From Anaerolineae bacterium (GTDB taxonomy: Bacteria; Chloroflexota; Anaerolineae; Anaerolineales; Villigracilaceae): a stretch of DNA of 35,562 nucleotides. Shown piece after piece: positions 14,109 to 23,236 of this stretch; the stretch's first letter is position 1, and the number at the start of each line of letters is the position of its first letter. The stretch is from assembly GCA_018648685.1 (NCBI GenBank), contig JABGQT010000071.1, forward strand, positions 1 through 35,562, written 5' to 3'. The translations under genes and the position numbers were made by a program. The notes beneath the pieces were generated by a model that saw nothing but the letters and a program-made list of their open reading frames with translations, made no database searches and had not been told where the DNA came from.

Positions 14109-15524
14109 TTAGTATCGTCTTCTTTCACCAATACCAAAAATAGAAGGAGGCAAGTGTATACCCGAAGCTTCAATTTTGTCCATAAACTTAGGGCGCAAAC
14201 CTGTAGGTCGCAACCTCCCTATTACCTTTCCTTCTTCTATACCTGTTTGCTCAAAAGCAAAAATATCAGTCGTTGTGATCACATCCCCTTCCATGCCACT
14301 AACCTCTGTAATGAAGGTCACGCGCCTCGAACCATCTCGCATACGAGCCTGATGACACACGACGTCGATTGCTGACGAAATCTGTTCGCGGATAGCCCGA
14401 ACTGGCAAATCCATTCCAGCCATTAGAGTCATTGTCTCAAGGCGAGAAAGCGTATCTCGCGGGCTGTTCGAGTGAGCAGTGGTCATAGAGCCATCGTGAC
14501 CTGTATTCATGGCCTGCAACATATCAAGAGCTGCTTCATCGCGAATCTCACCTACAATAATTCTATCCGGTCGCATACGCAAAGAGTTTACAACAAGTTG
14601 CTGGATAGTTATTTCGCCACGCCCTTCAATATTTGCAGGGCGAGATTCTAAGGTAACAACATGTTCTTGCCTTAGCTGCACTTCTGCTGCGTTCTCAATT
14701 GTCAAGATGCGCTCATCTGAAGGAATAAAGGATGACATCACGTTTAGCAGAGTAGTTTTACCTGACCCCGTCCCCCCAGAAATGACGACATTCAGCCTCG
14801 CCTCAACACAAGCCTTCATAAATTGCAAAGCCTCTGGCGTAATGGAACCAAATTGTATAAGTTGTTCCATTGTAATTGGGTTTTTTGAGAACTTACGAAT
14901 AGTAAGTGTTGGACCCACAAGTGAGATAGGTGGAACAACCGCATTTACACGAGAACCATCAGGCAAACGCGCGTCAACATACGGGCTGGATTCGTCAATA
15001 CGGCGACCAAGAGGTGCTACAATCCGATCAATAATGCGCATTACATGTTCATCGCTTTCAAAGGTCACAGGAACGCGATGCAATTTACCTTTTCTCTCAA
15101 TATAGATGTTTTTTGCTCCATTTACCATGACTTCAGTCAGGCTATCGTCCTGCAAAAGAGGTTCCAAGGGACCAAAACCTAAAATTTCAGCTGTAATTTG
15201 TTCAAAGAGACGGTGACGCTCAGGTCTTGAAAGAACAATGTTTTCCTCAGCCAGTATTTGCTCAAATAAATCCTGAATTGAACGCCGTACTTCTTCTGTT
15301 TGAGAAATATCCGTAGATGGATCAATTTCTGCAAGAAGCTTATTTTGTACGCGCGTTTTTAAATCGTAATATGTTCCTGATTGAGGAGTCGTGTTCGGCG
15401 CATTTGCTCTCCTGGATTGCAAAGAACTCAAACGTGAAGATGAACCTTTTTCTCCTTCTTCGCCAGTTATTTTTTTTGCAGAGGTTGCACTTTGCCCTTG
15501 TTCAATTCTTTTCAATAACGACAT
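14109..15524 (-). CDS. tadA: Tad pilus assembly ATPase TadA/CpaF
   Basis: This is a hexameric secretion ATPase (GspE/VirB11 family) that powers Flp pilus assembly. It has 471 residues: a variable polar N-terminus (1-60), an N-terminal domain ending near 210 (FGPLEPLL, TEVMVNG), Walker A GGTGSGKTT (250-258), a Walker B region ending in GEIRD (about 325-329), and HSN in GSMTTAHSNSP. The ATG at 15524 is preferred to a TTG one codon upstream because GGAG lies 7 nt before it. It follows tadZ/cpaE by 14 bp. Confidence 0.96.
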   Translation of the reverse strand: MSLLKRIEQGQSATSAKKITGEEGEKGSSSRLSSLQSRRANAPNTTPQSGTYYDLKTRVQNKLLAEIDPSTDISQTEEVRRSIQDLFEQILAEENIVLSRPERHRLFEQITAEILGFGPLEPLLQDDSLTEVMVNGAKNIYIERKGKLHRVPVTFESDEHVMRIIDRIVAPLGRRIDESSPYVDARLPDGSRVNAVVPPISLVGPTLTIRKFSKNPITMEQLIQFGSITPEALQFMKACVEARLNVVISGGTGSGKTTLLNVMSSFIPSDERILTIENAAEVQLRQEHVVTLESRPANIEGRGEITIQQLVVNSLRMRPDRIIVGEIRDEAALDMLQAMNTGHDGSMTTAHSNSPRDTLSRLETMTLMAGMDLPVRAIREQISSAIDVVCHQARMRDGSRRVTFITEVSGMEGDVITTTDIFAFEQTGIEEGKVIGRLRPTGLRPKFMDKIEASGIHLPPSIFGIGERRRY

Positions 15525-15538
15525 CAATCATCTCCAGA

Positions 15539-16768
15539 CTACCTTAGTCCCGTTTCATCTTCTGTTTCTATGGAAGCAATACGTTTTCGAATACTTTCTG
15601 CGAGAGAAAGAATCCCCTCACTTGCTGGCTGTGGTTTATTCCCTAAAATAAAGGGGATACCTCGATTAACTGAAGGAATAACAACACGCTCATCGAGAGG
15701 AATTATAGCCGCGACTTCAACCTTTAAATTCTCACCTATCTTTTCAGGTGTAATACCAATGCGTTTATCATAACGGTTCATTGCAAAAACAATGCGTTCA
15801 CGATCAACGCCCAAAGACGATACCAAGTCCAGAAATAACCGCGTATTCTTAATCGCTGGTATATCCTGTGTTGCAATCAAAACGATAATATCGCTCTCAT
15901 CAACAGATGAGAGCACAGCATCTGTAAGCATGGAGGGTGTATCAACTATTACATAGGCGTATAAACGGCGGAGGTATTTTAATACTTGTAAAAACTGTTG
16001 CCCAGTTATAGATTCTGCTTGCTCAGGGCGTGATGGAGCTGCTAAAACATGCACGCCTGAAGCGTTGTGCTTCACCATTACATTTCCAACTATTTCTGGA
16101 TCTAATTCTTCGGCAATAGATGCCAAGTCCAAAATTGTATTCTTCCCTTGCTCGTTGACAAAAACAGCAACATCGCCAAATTGCAAATTTCCATCTACAA
16201 TAACTGAACGAGTCTCATCATTGTGAAGCGCGATTCCCAGGTTCACAGCCACTGCAGTACAACCTGTGCCTCCCTTTGGCGAATATACAGTAATAATTTT
16301 TCCTTGAGAAGAAGAAATACTTGGAACAGTAGGTAAACCACTACTTGTCACAGTTGAAGCAGACGTTCCCTTTGCTTTCTCCTGATGAGCCATTGTTCCT
16401 GCTCGCCGAATAGCAGAAATAAGCTCATCTCCCATGGGCGGTTTTGTAAGAAAATCACGAGCTCCAGCTAACATAGCGCGGCGCATATAGTTCTGATCAC
16501 TTTGCACAGACAAAATAACTACCTGAACAAAAGGTCTTTTCTGGCGTATTGCTTCCGTAGCAACAATACCATCCATGTCTGGCATATTGATGTCCATCAG
16601 AATAACATCTGGTTCAACATCTTGCGCTATATCTATCGCTTCTCGCCCTGTACGTGCTACCCCAACAACATCAACATCAGACTCAAACTGCAGGAGTTTT
16701 CGAACGTTCTCACGTGTTTCAGCGACGTCATCAACAATTAGAACTCTGAACTTATTGTTAGAGGCCAT
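15539..16768 (-). CDS. cpaE: Tad pilus localisation protein TadZ/CpaE (receiver plus ParA-like ATPase)
   Basis: This 409-residue protein places the Tad machinery in the cell. Residues 6-125 form a response-regulator receiver domain with D13/D14, phosphoacceptor D59 in LMDINMPD, S87 and K109, so phosphorylation looks possible. A flexible linker (about 130-155) leads to a MinD/ParA-like domain with SPKGGTGCT (163-171) and VDGNLQFGDV. The signature lysine K165 is present. The second P-loop lysine is cysteine (C170), in line with the degenerate P-loops of many CpaE proteins. It lies 53 bp after cpaB. Confidence 0.94.
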   Translation of the reverse strand: MASNNKFRVLIVDDVAETRENVRKLLQFESDVDVVGVARTGREAIDIAQDVEPDVILMDINMPDMDGIVATEAIRQKRPFVQVVILSVQSDQNYMRRAMLAGARDFLTKPPMGDELISAIRRAGTMAHQEKAKGTSASTVTSSGLPTVPSISSSQGKIITVYSPKGGTGCTAVAVNLGIALHNDETRSVIVDGNLQFGDVAVFVNEQGKNTILDLASIAEELDPEIVGNVMVKHNASGVHVLAAPSRPEQAESITGQQFLQVLKYLRRLYAYVIVDTPSMLTDAVLSSVDESDIIVLIATQDIPAIKNTRLFLDLVSSLGVDRERIVFAMNRYDKRIGITPEKIGENLKVEVAAIIPLDERVVIPSVNRGIPFILGNKPQPASEGILSLAESIRKRIASIETEDETGLR

Positions 16769-16821
16769 GCCTTCTCCAAAACTATCTCTTCAAATCCATA
16801 TCTTGCGACAAAACCCATACC

Positions 16822-17919
16822 CTACTGGGCAGCGTAAGGATCTACATCATTGCCTAAAACAGGATCTTCTAACGTGTCAATACGGGGTTCAGATGCATAA
16901 GGAAGTTTTGCAGGGACTGGAATAGCATACTGGCTTAGTAAAAACTGCAAGGTTGCGGCTTCTGTTTCCATTCTAGATGTGTCGTTTGCGCCTCGTAGCG
17001 TCAGCGTTAGCTTTGCCCCGCCATATAGCATGTAGGTTAGGGATGTTGCATCCTGAGGAGAGACAATCAGAGAAACAACATCAGGTGCTACAGGTGCCTG
17101 TTCAGCATTTTCGCCTGGGGCAGGAGGAGTTTCTTCATCATTTGTTGTGGGCGTCACATCTTGTCCGCTTACAGGAAAATCTCCTAACTTAAGCACAGCA
17201 ACATCTTGGAAAACCGTTTGGCAAACGGGTCTCGGGCGCTGCTCCTCAGAAGGGACAATATAAATTGGCTGCTGGAAAGTAGGGTCAAGCTCTACACGCC
17301 CTTGTGCAGCACCAGATGTTTCACTGGTTTGTCCTGCGCTTACACTTGCTGACAAACTAGGGGCTTCATCTGGCTTGAAACCTGACTGGGAAACAAAAGC
17401 TGTTCTGTTAGGTAATGCTGACTGAAAACCAGAATCTATATCGACAAACAGGAAACAAGCAATAACATTCACATGAGCACCATCAGCAACACCATAGGCC
17501 ACAGATGAAAGCCGTGATGTAGGGATAGAAATAGCCGTCATGCTGGGAGGGATCAGATTTGCCCACTCTGGCCCAGTCGACGCAATATCTCCTATCCCAC
17601 CAACCATTGATTGCGTAATGACCACGCCTTGTTCAAGTGGATACTTAGCAATTTTCCCGACAAGCTGATCTTCTCTTTGATCATAGCGGAACATAACCCC
17701 AAAGTCAGTGCCTTCTGGCAAAGATATGCTCCCCAAAACATCTTCTGTGATTACTTCACCTTGCGGGATTTTTTGTTTGGCAATCACAATATCTACTAAA
17801 ATTGGGGCTGGGAGAGTTGTTACGTCCGGCTCAGATTGAGACCTAAGAAACAAAAACGCTCCAGCTAGAGCAACCAGCAAAATTAGAGCTAAGTAAATGA
17901 ATATTCTTCCTCGACGCAT
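16822..17919 (-). CDS. cpaB: Flp pilus assembly protein CpaB/RcpC
   Basis: This 365-residue protein is anchored by one N-terminal membrane helix (about 7-26). An SAF domain follows (residues about 42-108: VDIVIAKQKIPQGEVITEDV). Then come a RcpC/CpaB domain and a long polar, Pro/Glu-rich stretch (about 190-275). In diderm bacteria CpaB works with the secretin. No secretin gene is seen here, so it probably acts at the outer face of the single membrane or in the wall. AAGGAG stands before the ATG. A TATAAT hexamer on this strand at 18053-18048 may belong to its promoter. Confidence 0.9.
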   Translation of the reverse strand: MRRGRIFIYLALILLVALAGAFLFLRSQSEPDVTTLPAPILVDIVIAKQKIPQGEVITEDVLGSISLPEGTDFGVMFRYDQREDQLVGKIAKYPLEQGVVITQSMVGGIGDIASTGPEWANLIPPSMTAISIPTSRLSSVAYGVADGAHVNVIACFLFVDIDSGFQSALPNRTAFVSQSGFKPDEAPSLSASVSAGQTSETSGAAQGRVELDPTFQQPIYIVPSEEQRPRPVCQTVFQDVAVLKLGDFPVSGQDVTPTTNDEETPPAPGENAEQAPVAPDVVSLIVSPQDATSLTYMLYGGAKLTLTLRGANDTSRMETEAATLQFLLSQYAIPVPAKLPYASEPRIDTLEDPVLGNDVDPYAAQ

Positions 17920-18079
17920 AATTGGCTCCTTTCTCTACATCAACAGAGCTTTCGTCCAAATCTTAAAAAGATTTGAAATCCAGCAAAAGCTAGAAGTGCG
18001 AAATCCCCGATCAAAATATCTCTATCAATTTTAAATACTCTAAATAAATTATAGCAGGAAAATAATCCAAACTTATAGG

Positions 18080-18121
18080 AAAAAGGTGGGACGCTGCCCT
18101 TGGGCAACATCCCACCTTTTT
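18080..18121 (-). terminator. Terminator after the flp pilin gene
   Basis: A 12-bp stem (18080-18091 against 18110-18121) has an inner 4-6 bp stem and runs of A and T on both sides. It lies 21 bp after the pilin stop and 160 bp before cpaB. This arrangement lets the pilin be made in excess of the assembly proteins. Confidence 0.88.
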
Positions 18122-18142
18122 ATAATAAACTTACATACCAAA

Positions 18143-18292
18143 CTAGCTTAATGAACTATTTACATTAGTGAATACGTTACCAATGATCGGTCCGAGTACT
18201 AACAATACAGCAAGAACAACAACGGCTACCAAAACAAGAATCAATGCATACTCTACTAGACCTTGGCCTTTCTCTTTCGGGGAGAACAACAT
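18143..18292 (-). CDS. flp: Flp/Fap-type pilin (major Tad pilus subunit)
   Basis: This 49-residue prepilin starts at an ATG preceded by a strong AGGAGGT. A short charged leader (MLFSPKEKG) is followed by QGLVEYALILVLVAVVVL. Cleavage after G9 would put Glu at +5 and Tyr at +6, exactly the Flp processing motif. A hydrophobic helix (about 16-39) and a short polar tail (TNVNSSLS) complete it. It lies between the two-component genes and cpaB, with its own promoter and terminator. The prepilin peptidase (TadV/CpaA) is not in the window. Confidence 0.95.
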   Translation of the reverse strand: MLFSPKEKGQGLVEYALILVLVAVVVLAVLLVLGPIIGNVFTNVNSSLS

Positions 18293-18343
18293 GTGAAAGC
18301 ACCTCCTTTTTTTGATAATTTCTTCATCATTGAAGATGACTAC

Positions 18344-18371
18344 ATTATAAGCCTCTTATATAAAAAAACAA
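18344..18371 (-). promoter_or_regulatory. Promoter of the flp pilin gene
   Basis: On the minus strand, TTGTTT (18371-18366) and a perfect TATAAT (18349-18344) are 16 bp apart, about 50 bp before the pilin start. An inverted repeat CCTCTT...AAGAGG overlaps the -35 element and spacer and could be a regulator site, for example for the adjacent DegU-like regulator. The operator role is a guess. Confidence 0.6.
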
Positions 18372-18407
18372 GAGGACGAAAGTTTTTTCTACTTACAATT
18401 ATGAAAG

Positions 18408-19439
18408 CTAATTAGCGGCTGGAACGGAAAAGGAAACTCGGGTTCCCTTCCCCACAGAACTATCAACATCAAAACTACCGCCCAACATCTCAACACGATC
18501 TCGAATGAGTTTTAATCCTAAACTACCTCCTTGGCTCACCATCTCAACATCAAAGCCTTTACCATTATCATCAACACTAACCTTCAATAGCTTCCCTCCT
18601 ATATCAACATAGACCTTAACTACAGTAGCATGACTATGCCTAGAGGCGTTCCCTAAAAGCTCCTGTAAGGCGCGAAACACCATTACTTCAAGATAAGGCT
18701 CTAATCTTCTCTCTGTTCCTGAGACGAGAAGATTCATCTCTATTCCAGACTGCTCTCTAAAAGTTTCCGCATAGCGACGAATAGTCGGTATCAATCCCAG
18801 ATCATCAAGCATCATTGGACGAAGTTCAAATATGAAGTTGCGCACTTTCTGAAAAGTTCGCATCGCAGAAGCCTTCAAGCTATTCAGCTCATCTTTAGCT
18901 TGCTCAATATCAACAGACAAGAGGCGCGTTGCAATTTCTGCTTGCAATATAAAATTAGACAAGGCTTGTGCTGGTCCATCGTGCATTTGACGCGACAAAC
19001 GCTGACGCTCGGATTCCTGCGCATTAACGATCATTTCTATATTATTTGCTTCTGTTTGCTTGGCTCCACCTGCTTGATTTGAACTACTTCCATTTGAACC
19101 ATCTGCTTGATGCAAAACACTTTTATATCGCTCAAGATGTGTTTTGTCATTTTGTAACTTATCGAGTTGCCCTCTCATTACAAGAAGGCGCTGCTGTGCT
19201 TCTAAAGCAGAATCATAAGCCAAGCGTACTTCTTCGGCAGACATTTGAGATATATCTGATTTGACTTGCTGTAGATGAGCTGTAATCGCAGCATTCCTTT
19301 GCGTTAGCTTCCCCACTTCATCCTGACTTTGCTCGATCATTAGGGTCACTTCTCTTAATGAACTTTCTGTTTCGTCCAGTTCAGCTTGAATATCAAGGCT
19401 TTCTTCTTGCATATCTTCGTTAGCTTTGGATAAAACCAT
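18408..19439 (-). CDS. Soluble sensor histidine kinase, DegS/NarL-partner type
   Basis: This 343-residue kinase has no membrane segment. Residues 1-110 are a long coiled coil, followed by a Ser/Gly/Asn-rich linker (111-130). The HisKA_3 dimerisation domain has H153 in ERQRLSRQMHDGPAQ. The ATP-binding domain shows an N box near N264, DNGKGFD (291-297) and GLKLIRDR (308-315). The architecture matches B. subtilis DegS, which senses intracellular signals. It is 11 bp downstream of its response regulator and upstream of the pilin gene, so control of the Tad pilus is likely but inferred. Confidence 0.93.
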   Translation of the reverse strand: MVLSKANEDMQEESLDIQAELDETESSLREVTLMIEQSQDEVGKLTQRNAAITAHLQQVKSDISQMSAEEVRLAYDSALEAQQRLLVMRGQLDKLQNDKTHLERYKSVLHQADGSNGSSSNQAGGAKQTEANNIEMIVNAQESERQRLSRQMHDGPAQALSNFILQAEIATRLLSVDIEQAKDELNSLKASAMRTFQKVRNFIFELRPMMLDDLGLIPTIRRYAETFREQSGIEMNLLVSGTERRLEPYLEVMVFRALQELLGNASRHSHATVVKVYVDIGGKLLKVSVDDNGKGFDVEMVSQGGSLGLKLIRDRVEMLGGSFDVDSSVGKGTRVSFSVPAAN

Positions 19440-19450
19440 TAAAATTTCTC

Positions 19451-20149
19451 CTAAACTTTTTGCTCATCATCGTCATATAGTTGAACCCAGCCACGCTTCA
19501 GGGCATATACTACAGCCTGCGTGCGGTCTTCAACACCAAATTTTCTTAGAATAGCTGTAACATGATTTTTGACCGTTTGATGGCTAATGCCCAATAACAT
19601 GGCAATTTCTTTGTTGCTCATACCACGCACCACACAAGAGAGAACTTCCATTTCCCGTTTTGATAGAGGGTGAAAAGGAGTTCCAGGCTCACTATAAGTG
19701 CGATTAATATCTCTCATATTGCTCTTGATCCAATCATCTAACTCCTCGCGGGAGAAAACCTGATCAGCAATGACATATTTCCCTTTATAAATCTCACGAA
19801 TACTTTGGATCAAGCGCCTGGGGCCAATTTCTTTCGCACAATACGCAGCAGCACCTGCAATAGCTGCATGCAACGCCTGCTCAAGATCGTCATAGCCAGT
19901 CAATAATAAAACGCGCGTAGAAAGTTTCCCTTGAACAACACGATGAGCAACCTGCTGCCCATTTAGGCCTGGTAAATTGACGTCAATAACTGCAATATCA
20001 GGGGAGAGAGATTGTATTATCTCTAAAGCCTCTTCCCCGCCAGATGCTTGACCGATAACAGTCATATCTGGCTCTAGCGACAATGCGTCTACAACACCTT
20101 GTCTAAATAGTGGGTGATCATCTACAACAACTAATTTTATTTTTTCCAT
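19451..20149 (-). CDS. NarL/FixJ-family response regulator (DegU-like)
   Basis: This 232-residue protein has a receiver domain (acidic pair D10/D11, phosphoacceptor D56 in VIDVNLPG, T84, K106), a linker that is longer than usual (about 125-160), and a LuxR-type helix-turn-helix (LSKREMEVL to DRTQAVVYAL, 162-217). Expected role: DNA-binding output of the adjacent DegS-like kinase. A TATACT hexamer lies about 30 bp upstream of the ATG. Confidence 0.94.
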   Translation of the reverse strand: MEKIKLVVVDDHPLFRQGVVDALSLEPDMTVIGQASGGEEALEIIQSLSPDIAVIDVNLPGLNGQQVAHRVVQGKLSTRVLLLTGYDDLEQALHAAIAGAAAYCAKEIGPRRLIQSIREIYKGKYVIADQVFSREELDDWIKSNMRDINRTYSEPGTPFHPLSKREMEVLSCVVRGMSNKEIAMLLGISHQTVKNHVTAILRKFGVEDRTQAVVYALKRGWVQLYDDDEQKV

Positions 20150-20229
20150 GGCTGTCTCTTATCCCTAGTTTTTTATCGAGTATAGCACAGCACCTTCTCT
20201 GGCATATTCTAAAAATTGCAAAGACCTTC

Positions 20230-21690
20230 TTAATGGGCCCATTTATATAAGCTCATATTTTCTCCACCAATTTCTGGTGCAAAAAGACCCTCCGTATTAT
20301 ACACAAGAGGCAAGCCTTCTGACAGGGTTTTGTACCAAGACGGAAAAACTATGAGATATTCAACATTTTGGCTATCCAAATAAGACATGAGTTTTTCTTC
20401 ATCGCTTATAAAGGGAATCACTTCTGGAGAGACTAACCCTGCCAAATCTACGAGTTCTCGCCCATCGAAATAGCCTAATGCGCCAATATCATGCGCAGCG
20501 ATCAGCGCATCTGGGGCGATATTTTCTGCGACCCACCTTGCGGTAACAACCATTTCGCTTTCGATGAAGGCAACATCTTCTGCATAGGCTTTGGCACCAA
20601 GCCCATAGAAAGCAACCCAGATCAAAACAAGAGCGGTTCCCCATCCAAATGCAAGTTGCCCTTTTCGCACGGATTTGGCTTTCTCGAAAAGTTGCAACGT
20701 ACCACTTATTCCCCATAAAAAGAAAATAGGCATAGCGGGCATCATATAACGTCCGTGCTGGTAGGTGACGGGGAGTTTCCACGCGTAAATTCCGGCACAA
20801 CCAAGAAACCAGATAACACCGACAAGCGCAGCTACGTTTCGTTGTTTGAGAGAACGCCAAATATAAAAAAGGGCTCCTGGCAAAAGCAAGGCTCCTGCGC
20901 CATTCAGTGGTAGCGCTATCTCTGCTAAGAAACGCAGCCAAAAAGGAGAAAGTTCCCGCAAAATCGCGTACTCTGCTTGTTTGGCGTAAAAGGTATTCGG
21001 AAGCGGAGTTCCTGTGACGGCCAAATTGAAAAGGAGATATAGGGAAAGAAAAATCCCAAACCCTAAAACCACATTGAATAAATCTCGTGCTATTCTTTTC
21101 AAGTCTTTCCCTGAAAGCACTGCTACTACAATAATGGGTCCCAATAATGTTACGCCGCCCGGGCGCACCCATAAGCTGATCCCGACCAATGCGCCTAAGA
21201 GAAGAAAATTTCGCTTTCCGAGAGCCAGAAAAACCAAAACCGCTGTCACCAGAAGAGCATAAAGCAAAGTTTCCATCCCGGAAGCTGCTGCCCAAACAAG
21301 ATGCCACTCGCCCAAAATGAAAATACCTCCCCATGGAAATTTACCTTTATAGGCTGCTAGAGATTGACGCAAGAATTTCTCGCCTAAAACAGCCAGCCCC
21401 CATAAAAACACACCACCTAAGGCAAAAGCCCAAAAATAAAAAGAGAGTTTTAACCAATAGCCAAGTGCGAGAAACGCTGACCAAAGTGGTGCTGTTGAGC
21501 CACCTGAAACTTGCCTTCGCCAAAAAGCCCACTGCCCCCACTCGACCAAATTTCTCGCGTAGGTTTGATGAATCCATGCATCATCCAGCGGAAAGCCTAT
21601 GCGAAATTTCAACTGGCTCGCAAGCAAATATCCGCCCACACTAAGGAGAGTCGCGAAGGCCAAAATGAGATTATTTCGTTTCGATGACAA
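20230..21690 (-). CDS. GT-C-type polytopic membrane protein, probable glycosyltransferase
   Basis: This 486-residue protein has about 10-12 membrane helices and an N-terminal motif PLDDAWIHQTYARN (about 35-46). An acidic pair (D36/D37) follows the first helix, as in GT-C glycosyltransferases that use lipid-linked sugars. A soluble C-terminal part of about 100 residues (from near AARWVAENI-like sequence) probably faces outside. It overlaps the upstream gene by 20 bp and is the last of three such genes. The sugar, lipid carrier and acceptor are unknown. Confidence 0.7.
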   Translation of the reverse strand: MSSKRNNLILAFATLLSVGGYLLASQLKFRIGFPLDDAWIHQTYARNLVEWGQWAFWRRQVSGGSTAPLWSAFLALGYWLKLSFYFWAFALGGVFLWGLAVLGEKFLRQSLAAYKGKFPWGGIFILGEWHLVWAAASGMETLLYALLVTAVLVFLALGKRNFLLLGALVGISLWVRPGGVTLLGPIIVVAVLSGKDLKRIARDLFNVVLGFGIFLSLYLLFNLAVTGTPLPNTFYAKQAEYAILRELSPFWLRFLAEIALPLNGAGALLLPGALFYIWRSLKQRNVAALVGVIWFLGCAGIYAWKLPVTYQHGRYMMPAMPIFFLWGISGTLQLFEKAKSVRKGQLAFGWGTALVLIWVAFYGLGAKAYAEDVAFIESEMVVTARWVAENIAPDALIAAHDIGALGYFDGRELVDLAGLVSPEVIPFISDEEKLMSYLDSQNVEYLIVFPSWYKTLSEGLPLVYNTEGLFAPEIGGENMSLYKWAH

Positions 21691-23236
21691 AAATTTTCGC
21701 TCCTTCTATTTGCTTGAGAAAAATTATTTTTTCTTCCGTCTCTGGTGCATCAAAAAGAGGCAACAATCCTTTGGTAACACCACCTTCTTCTAAAATTAAA
21801 TAGCCGGCATTATAGCGTTCTGCAATCGCTAAAACTGTCTGAGCATCGCCGTCTGGCAGAGCAAGAGCATTACGCTCACTAGCAAGAAAATAGCCGGGAG
21901 GATTGGATACGATAACCGCTCGTCCATCATACCCTTCTTGTGCTGAGATAATTTTTTCAATGGATACATAAAGCGGAACACCCTCGTTTTGGGCTTGCTC
22001 ACGCGCAACTGGAGAGAGTACCCGCCCCCACAGGATTGCCCCCGTCAGCAAAACGGACATCCCCACAAGTCCCACCAAAAATACTTGCCGCGCTTCCCGA
22101 ATACGCCATCTGCGCTTTTTTGCTATCCATGCAATTGCCCGCTCCAGACCAACAGGAGCAAGCGCCCACCACAAAGGTTGGAGAGCCGCACCAGAGTGAA
22201 AGAATCCGCCCCGAGCACCAGCAAAAGGGAAAATAACTGTCATTACAAGAAATGTTGTAGCCCAAGCAAAAATGCCCGTGTAGACGATTTGCTTTTTGCG
22301 TTCTTTCCAGGCTCCCCAAATGATAAAGGGAAGCAAAATAATACCGCCTTGTACTCCAAGCGTTGTGCCCAAATTCAAACTTAAAGCCCAAAGGCGAGCT
22401 TTTATGATCTCACCCCAGCCTGATGCGAGCCAAGTCTCCATGGAGAGACTGCCAGCGGGGTAAGAAAAGATCTGATCATAGGAAGTAAGCCAGAGCATTT
22501 GATCACCACCTGGGGCAAGAGCTGCACCAAAGGTTATAAGATTACGATAAAGCCAAGGGGAAATGAGAAGAAGGTAGGAAATGGCAAGGACAAAGAGAGG
22601 AAAGAAGAAAGACGAAAGAGAAGGGCGTGATGAGTGATGGGTGATAAGTGCCAAAGCTGCGATTACGAGCCAAATAGCGCCATCTGCGCGGGAGAGGTGC
22701 ATCAGAGCTGCAATAAGTCCCAAAGCAATGGCTTTGAGCCAAGTTTTGCGGATATTGAGTGTGAGGAAAAAGCTCCCGCCAAGCAGCATATAGATGCTAA
22801 AAGTATCGGTTGTGGTCAAGAAAGGGGCATAGTATCCGCTGAAGAGAGCGAGGAGGGCGGAGATGAGGGCGAGATCACGCTTTCTCGTGAGAGAAAATGC
22901 TAGGGCTGCGGTGATTAACGGAATTAAAGCTGAAAGGAGGATAAATGCCATTTGTGCGCTATCAAAGCCAAATCCAGGAGCGAGGCGTATCCCCAATGCC
23001 GAGAGGATGGACGCTAATGGCATCCAATAAGCATGGGAAGGGTGAGGCAATCCAGATGGGTTATCCAAATAATTCCATAAAAAGGGTTCGGTAAACCCTT
23101 TTCCTTCTGCGAGCTGAATTCCGGTCGCATAGTAATAATCCGCGTCCATATATCCGGGCGTAGATTGAGTAGAGGCGATGCTCATCGCTATTCCTAGAGA
23201 GATTATAAAAAGGATAAGGTAGCTGCGCTTGCTCAT
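21671..23236 (-). CDS. GT-C-type polytopic membrane protein, probable glycosyltransferase
   Basis: This is a 521-residue multi-spanning protein. After the first helix comes YMDADYYYATG (29-39), with acidic residues D31 and D33 where GT-C enzymes carry their catalytic Asp, and a HPSHAYWMP loop. The start at 23236 is chosen because its ATG overlaps the upstream stop as ATGA; an upstream frame extension of 18 residues is unlikely. The C-terminal domain (about 410-521) is soluble. It is the middle gene of a three-gene overlapping run. Confidence 0.7.
   Translation of the reverse strand: MSKRSYLILFIISLGIAMSIASTQSTPGYMDADYYYATGIQLAEGKGFTEPFLWNYLDNPSGLPHPSHAYWMPLASILSALGIRLAPGFGFDSAQMAFILLSALIPLITAALAFSLTRKRDLALISALLALFSGYYAPFLTTTDTFSIYMLLGGSFFLTLNIRKTWLKAIALGLIAALMHLSRADGAIWLVIAALALITHHSSRPSLSSFFFPLFVLAISYLLLISPWLYRNLITFGAALAPGGDQMLWLTSYDQIFSYPAGSLSMETWLASGWGEIIKARLWALSLNLGTTLGVQGGIILLPFIIWGAWKERKKQIVYTGIFAWATTFLVMTVIFPFAGARGGFFHSGAALQPLWWALAPVGLERAIAWIAKKRRWRIREARQVFLVGLVGMSVLLTGAILWGRVLSPVAREQAQNEGVPLYVSIEKIISAQEGYDGRAVIVSNPPGYFLASERNALALPDGDAQTVLAIAERYNAGYLILEEGGVTKGLLPLFDAPETEEKIIFLKQIEGAKIFVIETK

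Noticed and set aside
14509-15105. 198-codon plus-strand frame opposite tadA
   Set aside because: It is antisense to the conserved ATPase and has no start signals; it is a shadow.
20489-21334. 281-codon minus-strand frame inside the membrane protein gene 20230-21690
   Set aside because: It is an alternate frame of a clear membrane protein; the translation is Cys/Arg/Phe-rich and lacks a coherent pattern.
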